Shown piece after piece: positions 1 through 7,090 of a DNA stretch of 8,140 nt. A model generated the notes under the pieces. That model searched no databases and had not been told where the DNA came from. It saw nothing but the letters and a program-made list of their open reading frames with translations. The stretch's first letter is position 1. Each line of letters starts with the position of its first letter. This DNA is from Bacteroidales bacterium (lineage in GTDB: Bacteria; Bacteroidota; Bacteroidia; Bacteroidales; Dysgonomonadaceae), in assembly GCA_012841425.1 (NCBI GenBank), contig DUUR01000058.1:1-8140 (forward strand), read 5' to 3'. Made by a program: the position numbers and the translations under genes.

Positions 1-397
1 CATTTGTTGCGCGTTGTAGAGTTATGTAAATCAAACTGCCATAATCCATTATGCCAGTTGAGTCTGCCAATTCCGAACGACCTCCAAAGGTGGTTTCGGC
101 TATGGCAAGCTGATGTTCGTTCATATTGCCGATAACATTAAATGTTTGCGACACTTGTGCTATTTCACCTAAGTATTTGCCAGTATCCCACTCATAAACT
201 TTGAGCATATCACCCGCATTATATTTTTTTGCGGGCCAGTGATATAACTCACCAAATAAGCCGTAAGAATCGGCTGCATATGAAATGAGTGTTGAACCAT
301 CAGTTGATGCTTTTTTTCCTACTAGTAAATTTGTGCAAGGAAACGCTAAATTATTGGCAAATAGAGCCGTTATAGCGATGATAATGAATTTTCTCAT
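1..397 (-). CDS. Secreted C69-family dipeptidase, N-terminal part (runs off the left edge)
   Basis: The minus strand reads from an ATG at 395-397 to the window edge, giving 132 codons with no stop. The start is a short hydrophobic signal peptide (MRKFIIIAITALFANNLAFP), followed at once by Cys21 in CTNLLVGKKASTDGST. In peptidase family C69 the mature N-terminal Cys is the nucleophile of an Ntn-hydrolase fold, exposed when the leader is removed; Cys21 matches that position. Further family hallmarks are YHWPA (52-56), VYEWDTGKYLGEI (67-79), GNMNEHQLAIAETTFGGR (90-107) and DYGSLIYI (118-125). By family knowledge it hydrolyses dipeptides, probably in the periplasm. The C-terminal majority of the gene (the family is usually around 500-550 residues) lies outside the window. 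It is transcribed divergently from the septum-protein gene and shows no functional link to it. Family assignment is firm; exact substrate is not known. Confidence 0.9.
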   Translation of the reverse strand, partial: MRKFIIIAITALFANNLAFPCTNLLVGKKASTDGSTLISYAADSYGLFGELYHWPAKKYNAGDMLKVYEWDTGKYLGEIAQVSQTFNVIGNMNEHQLAIAETTFGGRSELADSTGIMDYGSLIYITLQRATN

Positions 398-438
398 GTT
401 ATACTTAATTGTCAATAAAATAAAATATAGTTTTGTCG

Positions 439-446
439 TAAAGATA
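439..446 (-). promoter_or_regulatory. Possible -7 element for the dipeptidase gene
   Basis: On the minus strand the octamer TATCTTTA sits 42 bp upstream of the dipeptidase ATG. It matches the Bacteroidota -7 consensus TAnnTTTG except at the last base. No clear TTTG-like -33 element lies 19-21 bp further upstream, so this is only the best candidate in the divergent intergenic region. Confidence 0.3.
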
Positions 447-506
447 CTTTTTTTTGTTTAATCAGCCTAGACAGAACAACTGATATTTAATATTTATCTT
501 AATTCG

Positions 507-539
507 GTTGGCAAAAGTAGAAAAAAAAATCTATTTTTG
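507..539 (+). promoter_or_regulatory. Bacteroidota-type promoter for the septum-protein gene
   Basis: A perfect TAnnTTTG element (TATTTTTG, 532-539) is preceded, after 21 bp, by GTTG (507-510), a 3-of-4 match to the -33 consensus TTTG. The spacing is within the 19-21 bp described for Bacteroides primary-sigma promoters. Transcription would start around 546, leaving a short A-rich leader of about 25 bases before the ATG at 572. This is the best promoter in the window and probably serves the whole gene run from 572, at least in part. Confidence 0.6.
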
Positions 540-571
540 TCTCACAAAACAACCCTCAGTATTATTTAATA

Positions 572-880
572 ATGAAAGAAACAGTATACAAGATAAGTAC
601 TAAACGAGTTTTGGGGCTCACAGCTACTCAAATCATAGTCTTATTAGCGCTGTTGGTTATACTGTTCTTTTTTAGCGATAGTAGTATTCCAAAAAGATTA
701 AAACAAGAATCAGAGATTAAAGACATTCAAACTCAAATAGAATTATACCAACAACAAATACAAGTGGATAAGGAGAAGTTGAATGAGCTACAATCTAATA
801 GAGACGACCTCGAAAAGTTTGCACGAGAGAATTACTTTATGAAAAAAGAAAACGAGGAAATCTTCATTATTGCAAAATGA
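572..880 (+). CDS. FtsB/DivIC-like septum formation initiator protein
   Basis: This is a 102-residue bitopic membrane protein. A short basic cytoplasmic N-terminus (KISTKR) is followed by one transmembrane helix at about residues 18-35 and a coiled coil at about 40-75 rich in E, Q and K. A conserved C-terminal block, LEKFARENYFMKKENEEIFI (80-99), follows. That order and the small size are those of the FtsB/DivIC family. In other bacteria these proteins bind FtsL and FtsQ/DivIB in the periplasm and help activate septal peptidoglycan synthesis. FtsB and DivIC cannot be told apart by sequence alone, so no symbol is given. The ATG at 572 lies about 25 bases downstream of the predicted transcription start and gives a typical length. 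It is the first gene of the plus-strand run. Confidence 0.87.
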   Translation: MKETVYKISTKRVLGLTATQIIVLLALLVILFFFSDSSIPKRLKQESEIKDIQTQIELYQQQIQVDKEKLNELQSNRDDLEKFARENYFMKKENEEIFIIAK

Positions 881-885
881 TTCTG

Positions 886-893
886 TATATTTG
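886..893 (+). promoter_or_regulatory. Possible internal -7 element ahead of the small membrane protein gene
   Basis: TATATTTG is an exact TAnnTTTG match in the 37-bp gap after the septum gene. It would start RNA near 900, just upstream of the ATG at 918. No good -33 TTTG lies 19-21 bp upstream, and such octamers arise easily in AT-rich DNA, so confidence is low. If real, it excludes initiation at the upstream TTG at 870. Confidence 0.3.
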
Positions 894-917
894 TTGATAA
901 AGATTTTGGTATATTAT

Positions 918-1256
918 ATGAAGGACAAGATATTTCAGATATCAGGCATACTGATTCTATTCTCAGCTATTTTATATATGTTTTCTCCTGACATTGCGCC
1001 ATGGATAATGTCGGTATCGGTGCTCATATTTTCACTAATAACTATGACAAATCCATATCCAGGCAAAAGTATTAGAGGTAAAAGACTCTTCAATTTTCAA
1101 CTGTTCTCATGTTTATTGATGATTGCATCAACCTATTTAATGTTCAAGCATCGCCCTGAATGGCCGCTAGTAATGATAATAGGTGCAATTTTAATGCTAT
1201 ATGCTGTAATAGCAATACCAAAAGAATTGAATAATGAGAAGGATGCTCATAAATAA
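918..1256 (+). CDS. Small four-helix inner-membrane protein, function unknown
   Basis: The 112-residue product starts MKDKIFQISGILILFSAILY. It shows four hydrophobic segments at about residues 6-22, 26-44, 60-76 and 83-101, separated by short polar loops such as NPYPGKSIRGKR and FKHRPEW. The tail is charged (PKELNNEKDAHK). No catalytic motif or signal peptide is visible. The frame is open further upstream to a TTG at 870. The ATG at 918 is preferred because TTG starts are uncommon in this group, the extra 16 residues would overlap the septum gene, and the protein begins with a plausible first membrane helix. From memory, similar small proteins occur in other Bacteroidales, but I cannot assign a family name. 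Its place directly after a FtsB-like gene allows, without proving, an envelope or division role. Confidence 0.75.
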   Translation: MKDKIFQISGILILFSAILYMFSPDIAPWIMSVSVLIFSLITMTNPYPGKSIRGKRLFNFQLFSCLLMIASTYLMFKHRPEWPLVMIIGAILMLYAVIAIPKELNNEKDAHK

Positions 1257-1290
1257 ACATTGGACCTACTGATAACATGGTTTTTGTGAA

Positions 1291-2565
1291 ATGAAAAAGA
1301 ATATTCTTATAGTAGACGATAATTTAACTATTTGTTTGATGTTGAAATCGTGGTTGGTAAAAAACAACTATAACGTAGAAACAGCATCTAATGCGCAAGA
1401 AGCAAAGCAGATGGTCAAGGATTTTCCATTTGATTTGATTCTGAGTGATATCAGAATGCCCGATGTTGATGGTATTAACTTTTTGAATTGGGCAAAGAAG
1501 TATGATTCAGATATTCTAGTTATTATGATGACAGGATATGCCGAGATAGAATCGGTAGTTGAATCAATGAAGTCTGGAGCAACAGACTATATAACAAAAC
1601 CAATTGATCCAGAGATACTTTTTGGTAAGATTGAAGAAGCATTTCAAGTTCAGGAGAATATCAAAAAAATCAATCAATTCTCAAATGACTTTTTAGTTCC
1701 ACCTGGAGATGAATATAAGCAACTGCATGAACAACTACATCTTGTAGCAGAAAACAATGATCATCTGCTAATTATAGGAGATAGGGGTACAGGCAAATTC
1801 TCGTCGGTGAAACTTGTATTTGAAAAAGGTATTCACAGATCTAAGCCGTTGGTTATACTAGATGCTTCAGATTTAATTTCAACATATTGTGATGGCAATG
1901 AGTATGAATCGGCTTTAATAGAGAAAGTAAAAGTTGCAAAAGGGGGTCTCTTCTATATACGCGATATAGAACAATTTAACAAATCTGTTCAAAATGAGCT
2001 TCTTGCAGTGCTAACTAAACAGAGCAGAGATGAGAATTTTACACAAGTAATATTAAGCTCTCAACAAAGCCTCGAGGAGTTACAACACACTCTTATCCCA
2101 AAATTGTATAGTGTGCTACAAAAGAATGTCATTATTCTTCCTTCTTTAAAAGGAAGGAGTGATCAAATTTTAAGCTTCTCACAACACTTTCTTGATTTTG
2201 CGAACTTTGCATTAAACAAACAGCTAAAGGGAATAGATTCTGAAATGCAAAAAGAATTCATTTCATACAACTGGCCAGGAAATATACAAGAGCTAAAAAA
2301 CACAATAATAAAAGCAGCGCTGTTAACAAAAGGTGATATTATAACAATAGATATTGCCGAAGAGATATTTGGTAACAGTAAAATTGAAAGAGACGAAGCA
2401 GAGACAATTAATATTAATAGTTTAAGAAAAGAAAATTACGAGAAAGAGAAAATCTATCAAGCACTCACTCTTGCTAAGGGCAACAAAACTATGGCTGCAT
2501 CTATACTAAATATTGATAGAAAGACATTATACAATAAAATCAAGTTATATAGTGTAACAATTTAA
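1291..2565 (+). CDS. NtrC-like response regulator with a degenerate AAA+ domain
   Basis: The 424-residue protein has three domains. The receiver (1-120) is complete: acidic pair Asp9/Asp10, phosphoacceptor Asp53 in LSDIRMPD, Thr81 and Lys103. A linker leads to a sigma54-activator-type AAA+ region (about 138-360) with Walker A GDRGTGK (163-169). The C-terminus (380-424) is a Fis-type helix-turn-helix (NKTMAASILNIDRKTLYNKI) that should bind DNA. The AAA+ part is heavily altered. No GAFTGA loop is present, and the Walker A to Walker B distance is roughly 12 residues short. Walker B reads GGLFYIRDI (218-226) where the family has GGTLFLDEI. The arginine-finger segment reads LIPKLYSVLQ, and sensor II WPGNIQEL has Gln333 for Arg. 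ATP binding may persist, but hydrolysis and sigma54 contact look lost. The kinase gene follows after 2 bp and is its likely phosphodonor. Its target genes are unknown. Confidence 0.88.
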   Translation: MKKNILIVDDNLTICLMLKSWLVKNNYNVETASNAQEAKQMVKDFPFDLILSDIRMPDVDGINFLNWAKKYDSDILVIMMTGYAEIESVVESMKSGATDYITKPIDPEILFGKIEEAFQVQENIKKINQFSNDFLVPPGDEYKQLHEQLHLVAENNDHLLIIGDRGTGKFSSVKLVFEKGIHRSKPLVILDASDLISTYCDGNEYESALIEKVKVAKGGLFYIRDIEQFNKSVQNELLAVLTKQSRDENFTQVILSSQQSLEELQHTLIPKLYSVLQKNVIILPSLKGRSDQILSFSQHFLDFANFALNKQLKGIDSEMQKEFISYNWPGNIQELKNTIIKAALLTKGDIITIDIAEEIFGNSKIERDEAETININSLRKENYEKEKIYQALTLAKGNKTMAASILNIDRKTLYNKIKLYSVTI

Positions 2566-2567
2566 AA

Positions 2568-4991
2568 ATGGGCAAAGAGGGGGCGTCGAAAGTTAAACTA
2601 ACCGTCATTATTGGATACATTCTTGTTGTTGTAGTTTTAATAGCAGGTCTGTCGGCTCTTTATAGAAACTTAGTTGAATACTCTAACAAGAAGGTTGAAA
2701 GTGAAGAATTAACCGAAATGATTATTGTAGGTAATACCCTTTCGCTTCTTTATGAAATTGAAAGTGAGCAAAATCTACTAACTCCATCAAGTGCCCTTAA
2801 ATATTTTATAAACTATGATTCAATTATTCCAGAAATAGAAAATAACCTCCATGAATTGCATATCTTGTCAAAAGATAGCTCCCGACATGTTAAACTTGAT
2901 TCTATAAGTCTACTTATCAAAAGCAAAAGAGACAACCTTAATGATATAATATTATTACTCGATTCAATAAGAGAGGCTCCTCAAATTGTGAAGGAGACAC
3001 ATAGCAGTTATGAGTCTCAACTTGACAATAAGAGTGATACAACTATAATATCTAAAGATAGAAAAAGCTTTTTAGCACGCCTTAAGAATGTTTTTGTTGG
3101 AAAACCCGATTCTACAGTAATTATAGAGAATAGAGTTGTGGATACAGTTATGAATAGAGTCCGTTATTCAGAGAGACTAGATATGAGTAGGCAATTAGAG
3201 CTTCAAGCTACATTAGTAGACAGGCAAATTGTTTTGAGCAACACCAATAGAATGCTAACCGATAGAATAGATGAATTATTAAAAGATATTGAGCAAGAGG
3301 AGTTTAAAAAATCTATCAAACTTATAGAGGAGAAGGAGCATGCAATTCTTCGTTCTCAAAAAATTATTCTTATTGTTGCAACAATTGCTATAATTATAGC
3401 ATTGATTTTTGCTGTTCTATTTCTTATTGATATAAACAGGAGTCAGCGCTACAGAAGAGAGCTAGAAAAGTCGAACCAGCAGATTTCTGAACTGTTAGCT
3501 TCCCGTCAGAAGTTGATGCTAACAATATCACACGATATCAAAGCGCCAATAAGCTCAATATTGGGCTTTATTGAATTATTGAGAGATAGCTTTAATTCAA
3601 ATATAACTAAAGAAAAGAGCATAGACTATTTGCAAAATATGAAAAGTTCTGCAAATCATGTTCTGCAATTAGTTACCACTCTACTAAATTTCACTAAACT
3701 ACAAGAGGGTAAATGGGAGTTCAAAAACAGCCGTTTTAATTTACATCTATTTGTAAATGATATTACTGCTAGTTTTAGACCTATGGCTGAGAAGAAAGGT
3801 CTTAACTACTACGTTGAAAATGAGCTTCCTGTTGATAAAGCATATCTTGGAGACTCTTATGTGTTAAGGCAAATTATTAGTAATCTTATCTCCAATGCAA
3901 TTAAATATACCAACCGTGGCGAAATAAAAATTATAGTAAAAGAATTACAAGAAACACTTCACTTTTCTATTTCAGATACAGGAATTGGCATAGATGTTAA
4001 AGAGCATGAGTCGGTTTTTAACGAGTTCAAACAAGTAGCTCAAGATTATGAATATAGAAATATAGAAGGAAGCGGGTTAGGATTAGCTATTACAAAAAGA
4101 CTGGTTAATGAGCTAGATGGAAAAATATATTTAACCTCACAAAAGGGGGTTGGTTCTGAGTTCACAATTGAAATACCTCTTAAATTTGTGAACAGCGCAC
4201 CCATTGAGTTAAACAACAACAATAAAACTGAATTGCACGATCTTAAGCATATCTCTGTTTTTATTATCGAAGATGATCCCATTCAACTGAAAATGGCAAC
4301 AGAGATGATAACAAAGAAAGGAATGAGCTGTATGGGCGTATGCGACCCAGAGCTAGTTGTTCCACTGCTTAAGAACAATAAATTCGACATACTTTTTATT
4401 GATATTAATCTTCAAGCAACAACTGGTATAGAGCTTATTAAAGATATCTATTTAAAAGACAAAGATCTTTTAAAAGACATACCAATTATAGCACTTTCAG
4501 CTGCATCCGATATAACAAAACATGAGTTGCAAACACATGGGTTTACAGATTTCTTACCTAAGCCATTTACTTCAGAAAGTCTGTTTGAGATGATAAATAT
4601 GCATACAAACTCTAGTGAGATTATATCTGACAACAAAAAAGAACCTTCTACTGGATTAATGTCATTAATAGAATACGTTAAAGATGATAGTGAGTTATCG
4701 ACTGAGATACTGCAATCTTTTATTAGTGAAACTGCATTGAGTATTAATCTTTTAGAAGAAGCATTTGAACTAAAGAATAACGTGTCAGTGCAAAAAGTTT
4801 CTCATAAAATACTACCTCTAATTAAGATGATTGGTGATACTCAAGTTATTTCTATGATGGATCAACTCGAAAAAGGCAATCAACTCTCAAAAGAGAAGGA
4901 GAATTATATAATAGTTGAATTAAATAGATATATTGCAGAAGCAAAGGTGCTTAAAGATATAATTGAAAAAAGAATTCATGAGTATAACTGA
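2568..4991 (+). CDS. Hybrid sensor histidine kinase with receiver and HPt domains
   Basis: The product is 807 residues, in the inner membrane. TM1 is at about 11-31, followed by an extracytoplasmic sensor region (about 32-264, mostly charged and helical) and TM2 at about 265-287. A short coiled linker leads to the kinase core. The H-box is SHDIKAPISSILGF with His322. The N-box is ISNLISNAIKYT with Asn439 and Asn443. G1 is SDTGIGI (469-475) and G2 is GSGLGLAITK (501-510). The receiver (about 562-676) has Asp569/Asp570, phosphoacceptor Asp612 in FIDINL, Ser644 and Lys665. The C-terminal HPt domain (about 697-800) has VSHKILPLIKMIG with His746. It should autophosphorylate and relay phosphate His322 to Asp612 to His746, then to Asp53 of the regulator encoded 2 bp upstream. 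No HAMP domain is evident, and the sensor domain and stimulus are not recognisable. The gene overlaps xerD by 14 bp. Confidence 0.92.
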   Translation: MGKEGASKVKLTVIIGYILVVVVLIAGLSALYRNLVEYSNKKVESEELTEMIIVGNTLSLLYEIESEQNLLTPSSALKYFINYDSIIPEIENNLHELHILSKDSSRHVKLDSISLLIKSKRDNLNDIILLLDSIREAPQIVKETHSSYESQLDNKSDTTIISKDRKSFLARLKNVFVGKPDSTVIIENRVVDTVMNRVRYSERLDMSRQLELQATLVDRQIVLSNTNRMLTDRIDELLKDIEQEEFKKSIKLIEEKEHAILRSQKIILIVATIAIIIALIFAVLFLIDINRSQRYRRELEKSNQQISELLASRQKLMLTISHDIKAPISSILGFIELLRDSFNSNITKEKSIDYLQNMKSSANHVLQLVTTLLNFTKLQEGKWEFKNSRFNLHLFVNDITASFRPMAEKKGLNYYVENELPVDKAYLGDSYVLRQIISNLISNAIKYTNRGEIKIIVKELQETLHFSISDTGIGIDVKEHESVFNEFKQVAQDYEYRNIEGSGLGLAITKRLVNELDGKIYLTSQKGVGSEFTIEIPLKFVNSAPIELNNNNKTELHDLKHISVFIIEDDPIQLKMATEMITKKGMSCMGVCDPELVVPLLKNNKFDILFIDINLQATTGIELIKDIYLKDKDLLKDIPIIALSAASDITKHELQTHGFTDFLPKPFTSESLFEMINMHTNSSEIISDNKKEPSTGLMSLIEYVKDDSELSTEILQSFISETALSINLLEEAFELKNNVSVQKVSHKILPLIKMIGDTQVISMMDQLEKGNQLSKEKENYIIVELNRYIAEAKVLKDIIEKRIHEYN

Positions 4992-5883
4992 GATAACCGA
5001 TAGCTACAGACGATACTTGCTTCTAGAAAAAGGATTATCCAAAAATAGTATAGATGCATATATGCGAGATCTGCAAAAACTATTAGATTTTGCAGAACAA
5101 GAGCAGTTATCTTTAAAAACCATAGAATTGTCGCATCTTGAAGCGTTGCTTGCCGAACAATATGACAAGAAAATATCTCCCCGCTCTCTTTCAAGAGTTA
5201 TATCAGGACTAAAATCTTTCTTCAGGTTTATGGTCTTATATGAATATCGCGAAGATAACCCAACAGAGCTACTTGAATCTCCTAAGGTAGGTCATAAACT
5301 ACCTACAGTCCTTTCAATAGAAGAGATTGATAGCATTTTGTCTGTTATAGACGTTTCAACTACAGAGGGTGCTCGCAATTATGCAATTTTTGAAACACTG
5401 TATAGCTGTGGATTAAGAGTATCGGAGCTTATAGATCTGCGTTTCCAAGATCTTTATTTTGATGAAGGTTTTATTAGGGTTGAAGGAAAAGGTAATAAAC
5501 AAAGATTAGTTCCTATTTCTGATACTGCAATTCAAAAGATTAAGAACTGGATTGATCATCGCAAACAAATTAATATTCGAAAAGGAAGCGAAGATGTTCT
5601 TTTTATAAGTAACAGAGGCAATTCTATTTCTAGAATAACCGTGTTCTATTATGCTAAGCTATACGCCGAAATGGCGGGTATACAAAAAGAGATTAGCCCT
5701 CACGTATTCCGACATTCATTTGCAACACACTTACTAGAAAGAGGGGCCAACATAAGAGTAATTCAAGAAATGCTTGGGCATGCAAAGATAACCACTACAG
5801 AGATATACACACATCTGGATAGAAGTTTTTTGAGAGAAGAAATTATAGAACATCATCCTAGAAGTAGGTTGAAGGAAAAATAA
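4978..5883 (+). CDS. xerD: Site-specific tyrosine recombinase XerD
   Basis: The 301-residue protein is of standard XerC/XerD length. The N-terminal SAM-like, core-binding domain covers about 1-90 (LLLEKGLSKNSIDAYMRDL). The catalytic domain is complete: Arg147 (CGLRVSEL), Lys171 (VEGKGNKQR), His242 and Arg245 (PHVFRHSFATHLLERG), His268 (MLGHAKITTT) and nucleophile Tyr277 (EIYTHL). Xer recombinases resolve chromosome dimers at dif, normally with a partner and under FtsK control. XerD is chosen over XerC on overall resemblance. The ATG at 4978 overlaps the kinase stop (4989-4991) by 14 bp in another frame, which suggests translational coupling. A TTG at 4963 would add five residues (MKKEF) but is less likely. 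Housekeeping neighbours and the absence of flanking repeats argue against a mobile-element integrase. Confidence 0.93.
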   Translation: MSITEITDSYRRYLLLEKGLSKNSIDAYMRDLQKLLDFAEQEQLSLKTIELSHLEALLAEQYDKKISPRSLSRVISGLKSFFRFMVLYEYREDNPTELLESPKVGHKLPTVLSIEEIDSILSVIDVSTTEGARNYAIFETLYSCGLRVSELIDLRFQDLYFDEGFIRVEGKGNKQRLVPISDTAIQKIKNWIDHRKQINIRKGSEDVLFISNRGNSISRITVFYYAKLYAEMAGIQKEISPHVFRHSFATHLLERGANIRVIQEMLGHAKITTTEIYTHLDRSFLREEIIEHHPRSRLKEK

Positions 5884-5918
5884 ACAAAGAAAAGAATTAA
5901 AGCTCCAAGATAATTTTA

Positions 5919-5926
5919 TATATTTG
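5919..5926 (+). promoter_or_regulatory. Probable -7 promoter element for dnaN
   Basis: In the 68-bp gap between xerD and dnaN, TATATTTG matches TAnnTTTG exactly. Transcription would begin near 5933, leaving an A-rich leader of about 19 bases before the dnaN ATG. The -33 region, around 5895-5900, is only a poor match (ATTA). No intrinsic terminator is visible in this gap, so read-through from xerD is also possible. Confidence 0.45.
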
Positions 5927-5951
5927 CTAAGGAATAATAAAACATAAAATC

Positions 5952-7079
5952 ATGAAATTTGTAATATCAAGTGCCTCGATGCTAAATCATTTACAGGCAA
6001 TCAGTAGAGTCATAAATTCAAAGAGTACACTACCTATTTTAGATTGCTTCTTGTTGGAGTTGAAAGGAGAGAAACTTACACTTACTTCTGCAGATAGTGA
6101 AACAAGATTAGAAACATGGGTTGAGGTTAGTAGCGCCGAGGGTGAAGGTAGCTTAGCTATTAATGCCAAAAATCTACTAGATCCATTGCGCGAGCTCCCA
6201 GACCAGCCACTAACATTCGATATAAATGATGAGACTCTTGAGGTGTTTATATATTATCAAAATGGTAAGTACAATTTTGTTGGCTTAAAAGGCGATGAAT
6301 ACCCAGAGCCAAAACCTCTGAAAGCAGATTCGGCTATGAGTCTTACAATAGACTCTGAGATGCTTTTGTCGGGAATTAACCGTACAGTATTTGCTACTGC
6401 CGACGATGAGCTTAGGCCAGTTATGAATGGCATATACTTTGATATTACTACAGATGATCTAACATTTGTTGCATCAGACGGACATAAGCTTGTGAGAGTT
6501 ACCACTACAGAGTCGAAAGGTGATGGTCGTTCGTCATTTATATTACCAAAAAAACCATCAAACTTATTAAAATCTATTCTTCCTAGAGAGAAGGGAGACG
6601 TTGAAATCAATTTTGACGAAAACAATGCCTACATATCAATGAATAACTACAAAATGGTTTGTCGTTTTGTTGAAGGCAGGTATCCGAACTACAATTCAGT
6701 AATTCCTCAAAACAATGTTAACAGTGTAATTCTTGACAGGCTTACTTTGTTAAACGCACTCAAAAGGGTTTCTGTATTCTCAAATCCCTCAATAGGACTT
6801 GTAAAACTACAGCTCTCGGAAGATAAAATAGTTATTACTGCTCAAGATATAGATTTCTTAACAGCAGCAGAAGAAACTATAAGCTGTACCTACGAAGGAA
6901 GCGTAATGAACATAGGATTTAAAGCAGTATTCTTAATCGAAATTTTAGATAATATTCCATCATCAGATGTAAGAATAGAATTGTCTGATCCATCAAGGGC
7001 TGGACTTATTCTTCCAGTGGAGCAAGAGCAGAATGAAGATATGCTTACTCTATTGATGCCTATGATGTTGAATGATTAA
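5952..7079 (+). CDS. dnaN: DNA polymerase III beta subunit (sliding clamp)
   Basis: The 375-residue product has the usual length for a bacterial beta clamp. It forms a dimeric ring around DNA and tethers the replicative polymerase and many other DNA-processing proteins. Family markers are VINSKSTLPIL (20-30) near the N-terminus and TSADSETRLE (45-54). The central subdomain carries VMNGIYFDI and FVASDGHKLVRV, then VEGRYPNYNSVIP. The C-terminus LLMPMMLND corresponds to the clamp's conserved terminal segment at the protein-binding pocket. Three similar subdomains of about 120 residues fill the length with no gap or insertion. The ATG at 5952 lies just downstream of a promoter candidate and gives the classic MKFVIS start. 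The exonuclease gene follows after 11 bp, so the two are probably co-transcribed. dnaA is not in this window, so this need not be the replication origin. Confidence 0.96.
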   Translation: MKFVISSASMLNHLQAISRVINSKSTLPILDCFLLELKGEKLTLTSADSETRLETWVEVSSAEGEGSLAINAKNLLDPLRELPDQPLTFDINDETLEVFIYYQNGKYNFVGLKGDEYPEPKPLKADSAMSLTIDSEMLLSGINRTVFATADDELRPVMNGIYFDITTDDLTFVASDGHKLVRVTTTESKGDGRSSFILPKKPSNLLKSILPREKGDVEINFDENNAYISMNNYKMVCRFVEGRYPNYNSVIPQNNVNSVILDRLTLLNALKRVSVFSNPSIGLVKLQLSEDKIVITAQDIDFLTAAEETISCTYEGSVMNIGFKAVFLIEILDNIPSSDVRIELSDPSRAGLILPVEQEQNEDMLTLLMPMMLND

Positions 7080-7090
7080 ATAAATATTAA

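Noticed and set aside
428..435. TAGTTTTG on the plus strand as a second promoter for the septum gene
   Set aside because: It matches TAnnTTTG but has no correctly spaced -33 element and lies 137 bp from the ATG. The promoter at 507-539 is better placed.
870..917. Upstream extension of the small membrane protein to a TTG codon at 870
   Set aside because: It would use a TTG start, overlap the septum gene by 11 bp and add 16 residues ahead of a natural start. The ATG at 918 fits better.
2137..2156. Inverted repeat CTTCCTT/AAGGAAG with a 6-base loop
   Set aside because: It lies inside the response-regulator reading frame with no U-tract. It is probably codon coincidence rather than a terminator.
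4451..4479. Direct repeat TTTAAAAGACA, two copies 18 bp apart
   Set aside because: It encodes a lysine/aspartate/leucine-rich stretch of the kinase receiver (LKDKDLLKD). Only two short AT-rich copies exist, with no sign of a mobile or regulatory origin.
4046..4636. Open antisense frames opposite the kinase gene (4046-4282 and 4448-4636)
   Set aside because: They are short and opposite strongly conserved ATPase and receiver codons, with serine/cysteine-rich, low-complexity products typical of shadow frames.
4963..4977. TTG start for xerD five codons upstream of the ATG
   Set aside because: It adds only MKKEF, TTG starts are rare in this group, and the ATG at 4978 gives the standard XerD length.
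4978..5883. Tyrosine recombinase as the integrase of a mobile element
   Set aside because: Size and motifs are those of housekeeping XerD, the flanking genes are core functions, and no att-like repeats, tRNA gene or cargo genes are visible.
6257..6625. 122-codon antisense frame opposite dnaN
   Set aside because: The translation has no recognisable domain, there is no promoter-like element, and the sense strand is an unmistakable dnaN.
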